Shown piece after piece: positions 6,188-8,151 of a DNA stretch of 8,151 nucleotides. Every line of letters starts with the position of its first letter. The first letter of the stretch is position 1. The position numbers and the translations under genes were made by a program. Origin of the DNA: Chloroflexota bacterium (GTDB taxonomy: Bacteria; Chloroflexota; Anaerolineae; Thermoflexales; Thermoflexaceae); assembly GCA_030550075.1 (NCBI GenBank), contig JAUQQB010000113.1, forward strand, positions 1-8,151, written 5' to 3'. The notes beneath the pieces were generated by a model. It did not search any database, had not been told where the DNA came from, and saw only the letters and a program-made list of their open reading frames with translations.

Positions 6188-6448
6188 ATGAGCTCAGCGG
6201 AGACGCTTGCTCGCATTCAGGAAGTGAAGCGACGGCGGGAGGCCGAGCTGCTGCACAAAGCCAACGTGGTGGCCGTGGGGATCGGCTATCGGCAGCGGGG
6301 TGGCCGCTCCACCGATGAGCTCTGTCTCGTGGTCTCCGTCCGCCACAAGGTTCCACTGGAGGCGTTAGCGCCCGAGGATCGCATTCCCTCCGAGATTGAT
6401 GGCGTGCCGGTGGATGTTCAGGAGGTGGGTACACTGCGGGCGTTATAG
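6188..6448 (+). CDS. Small soluble protein resembling the N-terminal domain of trypsin-like peptidases
   Basis: The product is 86 residues: an N-terminal amphipathic, charged helix (about residues 3-24, AETLARIQEVKRRREAELLH) followed by a beta-rich part with NVVAVGIGYRQRGGRSTDELCLVVSVRHKVPLEAL and IPSEIDGVPVDVQEVG. From memory the NVVxVGIGY...VRxKxPL...IPxxIDGVPVDVxEVG pattern is the small domain that precedes the catalytic part of some bacterial trypsin-like (S1 family) proteins, and it also occurs alone. No catalytic His-Asp-Ser triad can be present in this length, so no protease activity is claimed. A clear AGGAG lies 7 bases before the ATG. The next gene begins 30 bases after its stop, which implies cotranscription with the nuclease-fold membrane protein. 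Role unknown. Confidence 0.75.
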   Translation: MSSAETLARIQEVKRRREAELLHKANVVAVGIGYRQRGGRSTDELCLVVSVRHKVPLEALAPEDRIPSEIDGVPVDVQEVGTLRAL

Positions 6449-6478
6449 GGCCGTGCTGCTCAGGCGAGGGACTTTAAG

Positions 6479-6988
6479 ATGCTGTTGCTTAGTGTCTCCC
6501 TGTTACTTCTAGCGCTGGCAATCGGCGGTCTCGGATGGCTCCTCCGGCGACGCATTCACCTTCCGCGCGGCAGGGTCTTGGATGAGGATATGTCCAGCGC
6601 CAGAGCCTCTCCTCCGCTCTCCGCCTCCCGTTATTCCCTGATCGGCAGACCGGATTATCTGATCCGGCAAGGGGAGGCCATCATTCCGGTAGAGGTGAAA
6701 ACCGCATTCGCTCCCCGTTCTCCGTATCCTTCTCATGTGATGCAACTGATCGCCTACTGTCTGCTGGTGGAAGAGACATTTGGCCTTCGCCCGCCCTATG
6801 GATGGATTCGCTATCGGGATCGGTCTTTTCAGGTGGAATATACCCCTGAGCTCCGGGAGGAGCTCCTGAGGGTCCTGGCCTCCATGCGGCGGGATCTGGA
6901 ACGGGGAGAGGCCCATCGCCAGCATCACGCTCCAGCCCGCTGTCGTGCATGCGGGTTCCGAACGATCTGCGAGGAGTCGCTGGTATAA
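6479..6988 (+). CDS. Membrane-anchored Cas4-like PD-(D/E)XK nuclease-fold protein
   Basis: This 169-residue protein has an N-terminal hydrophobic helix (residues 2-22, then RRR, so the rest is probably cytoplasmic) joined to a compact PD-(D/E)XK domain. The visible motifs are D59 (LIGRPDYLI), the E72-V-K74 signature (IIPVEVKTA) and Q89-L-I-A-Y93 (the QxxxY motif typical of Cas4/RecB nucleases). The C terminus has C155-x2-C158-x5-C164, as in the three C-terminal cysteines of the Cas4 iron-sulfur cluster. The usual fourth, N-terminal cysteine and the N-terminal conserved histidine are not present; that part is replaced by the membrane helix. The expected activity would be metal-dependent DNA cleavage, but this is inferred. 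No cas1, cas2 or CRISPR array lies nearby. Ribosome binding site GAGGG lies 8 bases before the ATG. It closes the plus-strand cluster and is followed by a strong hairpin. Confidence 0.8.
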   Translation: MLLLSVSLLLLALAIGGLGWLLRRRIHLPRGRVLDEDMSSARASPPLSASRYSLIGRPDYLIRQGEAIIPVEVKTAFAPRSPYPSHVMQLIAYCLLVEETFGLRPPYGWIRYRDRSFQVEYTPELREELLRVLASMRRDLERGEAHRQHHAPARCRACGFRTICEESLV

Positions 6989-6992
6989 GGAA

Positions 6993-7028
6993 GTGATGGG
7001 CCTGGGGGCGTGCTCCCAGACCCATCAC
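6993..7028. terminator. Strong hairpin between convergent genes
   Basis: The arms GTGATGGGCCTGGG (6993-7006) and CCCAGACCCATCAC (7015-7028) pair over 13 of 14 positions with an 8-base loop. It begins 4 bases after the stop codon of the Cas4-like gene. No T-tract follows on the plus strand; on the minus strand TTCCTTAT follows. It is best read as a transcript-end or barrier hairpin for the two convergent transcripts rather than a textbook intrinsic terminator. Confidence 0.55.
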
Positions 7029-7050
7029 CTCAGGCTTCATGCCCAGAATA

Positions 7051-7076
7051 GGTACCACACGAATTCGTGTCGTACC
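7051..7076. repeat. 26-bp near-perfect palindrome (copy 2) between convergent genes
   Basis: This is the same structure as the copy at 4280-4305: outer GGTAC/GTACC, core ACACGAATTCGTGT, and a single mismatched position (here C opposite C). The two copies agree at 25 of 26 bases and both are in gene-free gaps, yet the flanks do not match, as expected for a dispersed short palindromic repeat or a shared protein-binding site. Confidence 0.75.
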
Positions 7077-7117
7077 TTATAAGCGCCACCGGCCCCATGG
7101 CCTGCATCCGGGTTTTC

Positions 7118-7867
7118 TCAATTCCGTTGCAGGAAACGCTCCAGAGCAGCCCAGTGGGCCGGGGCCGCCCAGAGCTGGGCGAACCACTCCCGCTCGATTC
7201 GAAGGGCTTCCTGGAAAGGAAGCGCATCCCCTTCGCGAATCACCGCCTTGATCGCCCGCACCGCCTCGGGATCCCAGCGCAGGAGCTCCCGGGCCAGAGC
7301 TAGGGCTTCGGCAAGGGCCTGGCCGGCGGGGGCCATCCGTTCGACCAGCCCCAGGCGGAACGCTTCCTCCGCGCTGATCCGACGGGCAGTCAGGAGGAGC
7401 TCCAGGGCCCGGCCATATCCTACCCGTCGGCGCAAGCGTTGCCCTCCGCCCCATCCGGGGGTGAGGGCCCAGGTGACCTGCACGAAGGCGAGATCAGCGT
7501 CTTCTGCCATCACCCGCAGATCACAGGCCAGCGCCACTTCCACGCCCCCACCCCGTGCGGGCCCATTGATGGCCGCGATGCTGATCCAGGGGGCTTCTTC
7601 CAGCTGGCGCAACGCCTCACCCATGACCTGTCCCAGTCGATAGCCATCTGCCGTCGTGCGGTAATGGGCCATCTCGTAGAGATCAGCCCCGGAGAGGAAA
7701 GCTCCTTCCGCGCCGGTGAGGATGACCACCCTTAGCCCAGGATCCTGGGTGGCCTCCTCTACTGTCTGAGCGAAGGCCTCCATGGTGGCCCAATCCATTG
7801 CGTTCCGTCGCTGAGGGCGATTCACCATCCAGATTGCAAGCTCCCCCTGGCGTTCCACTCGTAGCAT
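7118..7867 (-). CDS. Enoyl-CoA hydratase/isomerase (crotonase) family protein
   Basis: The 249-residue product is a crotonase-fold acyl-CoA enzyme, slightly shorter than typical hydratases. The CoA-binding and oxyanion-hole elements are present: SGADLYEM (residues 59-66) and NGPARGGGVEVALACD (101-116). E110 aligns with the first catalytic glutamate (rat mitochondrial E144). At the second catalytic position (rat E164, 20 residues later) there is Q130, in AFVQVTWALTPGWGG. RISAEEAFRLGLVERM (163-178) is the usual downstream family segment. The altered pair makes simple 2-enoyl-CoA hydration doubtful; isomerase, decarboxylase or another crotonase reaction is possible. The frame is open further to 7909, but the ATG at 7865-7867 has a GGGAGGGAG ribosome binding site just upstream and matches the family N terminus; the longer start would lie inside a hairpin repeat. 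It is an isolated minus-strand gene with no fatty-acid pathway neighbours in view. Confidence 0.9.
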   Translation of the reverse strand: MLRVERQGELAIWMVNRPQRRNAMDWATMEAFAQTVEEATQDPGLRVVILTGAEGAFLSGADLYEMAHYRTTADGYRLGQVMGEALRQLEEAPWISIAAINGPARGGGVEVALACDLRVMAEDADLAFVQVTWALTPGWGGGQRLRRRVGYGRALELLLTARRISAEEAFRLGLVERMAPAGQALAEALALARELLRWDPEAVRAIKAVIREGDALPFQEALRIEREWFAQLWAAPAHWAALERFLQRN

Positions 7868-7900
7868 GAAGGCTCCCTCCCGACAAAGATGTAGGTTTTT

Positions 7901-7928
7901 GTAGGACAACTGCTCGCAGTTGTCCTAC
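7901..7928. repeat. Perfect 13-bp inverted repeat upstream of the crotonase gene
   Basis: GTAGGACAACTGC (7901-7913) and GCAGTTGTCCTAC (7916-7928) are perfectly complementary with only two bases between them. The hairpin would lie in the 5' leader, about 33 bases before the start codon. Its ends (TAGGAC...GTCCTA) resemble the tips of the TAGGAC-type elements elsewhere in the window, but the interior differs, so I treat it as a separate repeat. No T-tract follows in the direction of the gene. Confidence 0.65.
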
Positions 7929-7942
7929 ACGCCCGTTTCTGG

Positions 7943-8014
7943 GTCGCCCTCGTAGAGGGCGAAGCGATCTCCAAAGGGAAGGGAGAGATAGCTTCGCCTT
8001 TGGCTCGCAATGAC
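7943..8014. repeat. REP-like 72-bp palindromic intergenic repeat
   Basis: On the minus strand the segment begins GTCATTGCGAGCC and continues with GGCGAAGCTATCTC, resembling the GTCATTGCGAG...GCGAAGC...ATCTC type of dispersed intergenic repeat that I recall from many bacteria. The two arms GGCGAAGCGATCTC (7958-7971) and GAGATAGCTTCGCC (7985-7998) pair at 13 of 14 positions. An additional perfect 7-bp hairpin TCGCCCT/AGGGCGA lies at 7944-7962. It sits directly upstream of the 7901-7928 hairpin. Confidence 0.6.
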
Positions 8015-8077
8015 CGCCGGAACAGTTACACAAATGTTGATTTCGCGGGGAAGGGCCTCTGTCATCACACAGGGTTC

Positions 8078-8121
8078 AATAAAAGCAAGGGGCCGGCGAT
8101 GCCTCTGGCGTGCCGGCCCCT
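8078..8121 (-). terminator. Probable intrinsic terminator for a gene right of the window (minus strand)
   Basis: AGGGGCCGGC (8088-8097) and GCCGGCCCCT (8112-8121) form a perfect 10-bp GC-rich stem, with an inner GCC/GGC pairing in the loop. On the minus strand the stem is followed by TTGCTTTTATTG, a moderate T-rich tract. No tract follows on the plus strand. It would end a minus-strand transcript entering from the right and separate it from the crotonase gene. Confidence 0.55.
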
Positions 8122-8129
8122 AAATCCCT

Positions 8130-8151
8130 TAGGAGTTACGCAGTTGAAAGC
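8130..8151 (+). repeat. Left end of a TAGGAG-type MITE-like element, cut by the window edge
   Basis: The last 22 bases are identical to the left end of the complete element (3487-3508), including the six bases inside the terminal repeat (GAAAGC). The orientation is also the same. It starts 9 bases after the terminator hairpin. The rest of the element lies outside the window. Confidence 0.65.

Noticed and set aside
6479..6988. Part of a CRISPR-Cas locus
   Set aside because: There are no direct-repeat array, cas1 or cas2 within the window, and the protein has a membrane anchor that Cas4 adaptation nucleases lack.
7868..7909. 14-residue N-terminal extension of the crotonase
   Set aside because: The start would lie within a perfect hairpin. 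The downstream ATG has a strong ribosome binding site and the expected family N terminus.

Overview
The window looks like chromosomal DNA from a GC-rich, possibly thermophilic member of the Chloroflexota (Anaerolineae/Thermoflexus-like). This assignment is an inference from remembered resemblance: the recA-recX-rny gene order, a DUF3054 protein, a small basic single-pass membrane protein next to an M16 peptidase, and intergenic space rich in short palindromic repeats. No rRNA, tRNA, CRISPR array or transposase gene was seen.

Layout. The left two thirds is a minus-strand block, read from right to left: recA (5426-4365), recX (4247-3606), rny encoding RNase Y (3312-1747), a small single-pass membrane protein (1599-1354) and an M16 zinc peptidase (1348-26). 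The last two share a 4-bp GTGA overlap, and the peptidase's ribosome binding site lies over the stop codon of the small protein, so they are probably translationally coupled. The recX-rny gap is about 290 bases and holds a 101-bp MITE-like element with a 5-bp target duplication, plus hairpins. Diverging from recA is a plus-strand cluster with a clear TATAAT -10 box: a DUF3054 four-helix membrane protein (5681-6091), an 86-residue small domain protein (6188-6448) and a membrane-anchored Cas4-like PD-(D/E)XK protein (6479-6988). A strong hairpin and a palindromic repeat separate this cluster from a convergent crotonase (enoyl-CoA hydratase) family gene (7867-7118, minus). The last 280 bases are non-coding and hold several repeat-like hairpins and a likely minus-strand terminator for a gene outside the window.

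How the genes fit together. RecA and its modulator RecX form the recombination and DNA-repair pair. RNase Y, the small membrane protein and the M16 peptidase suggest membrane-linked RNA and protein turnover. The plus-strand cluster ends in a predicted nuclease-fold protein with a membrane anchor; its role is unknown.

The strongest non-genic signal is the repeat content. One short-element family with TAGGA(G/C)TTACGCAGT-type ends appears three times in the same orientation: cut by the left edge, whole at 3487-3587, and cut by the right edge. A second, 26-bp palindrome with an EcoRI-like centre occurs twice (4280-4305 and 7051-7076). A third (7901-7928) and a fourth (7943-8014) lie upstream of the crotonase gene. 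I found no convincing new defence or biosynthetic system. The Cas4-like membrane protein with its two upstream neighbours is the most interesting protein-level lead.
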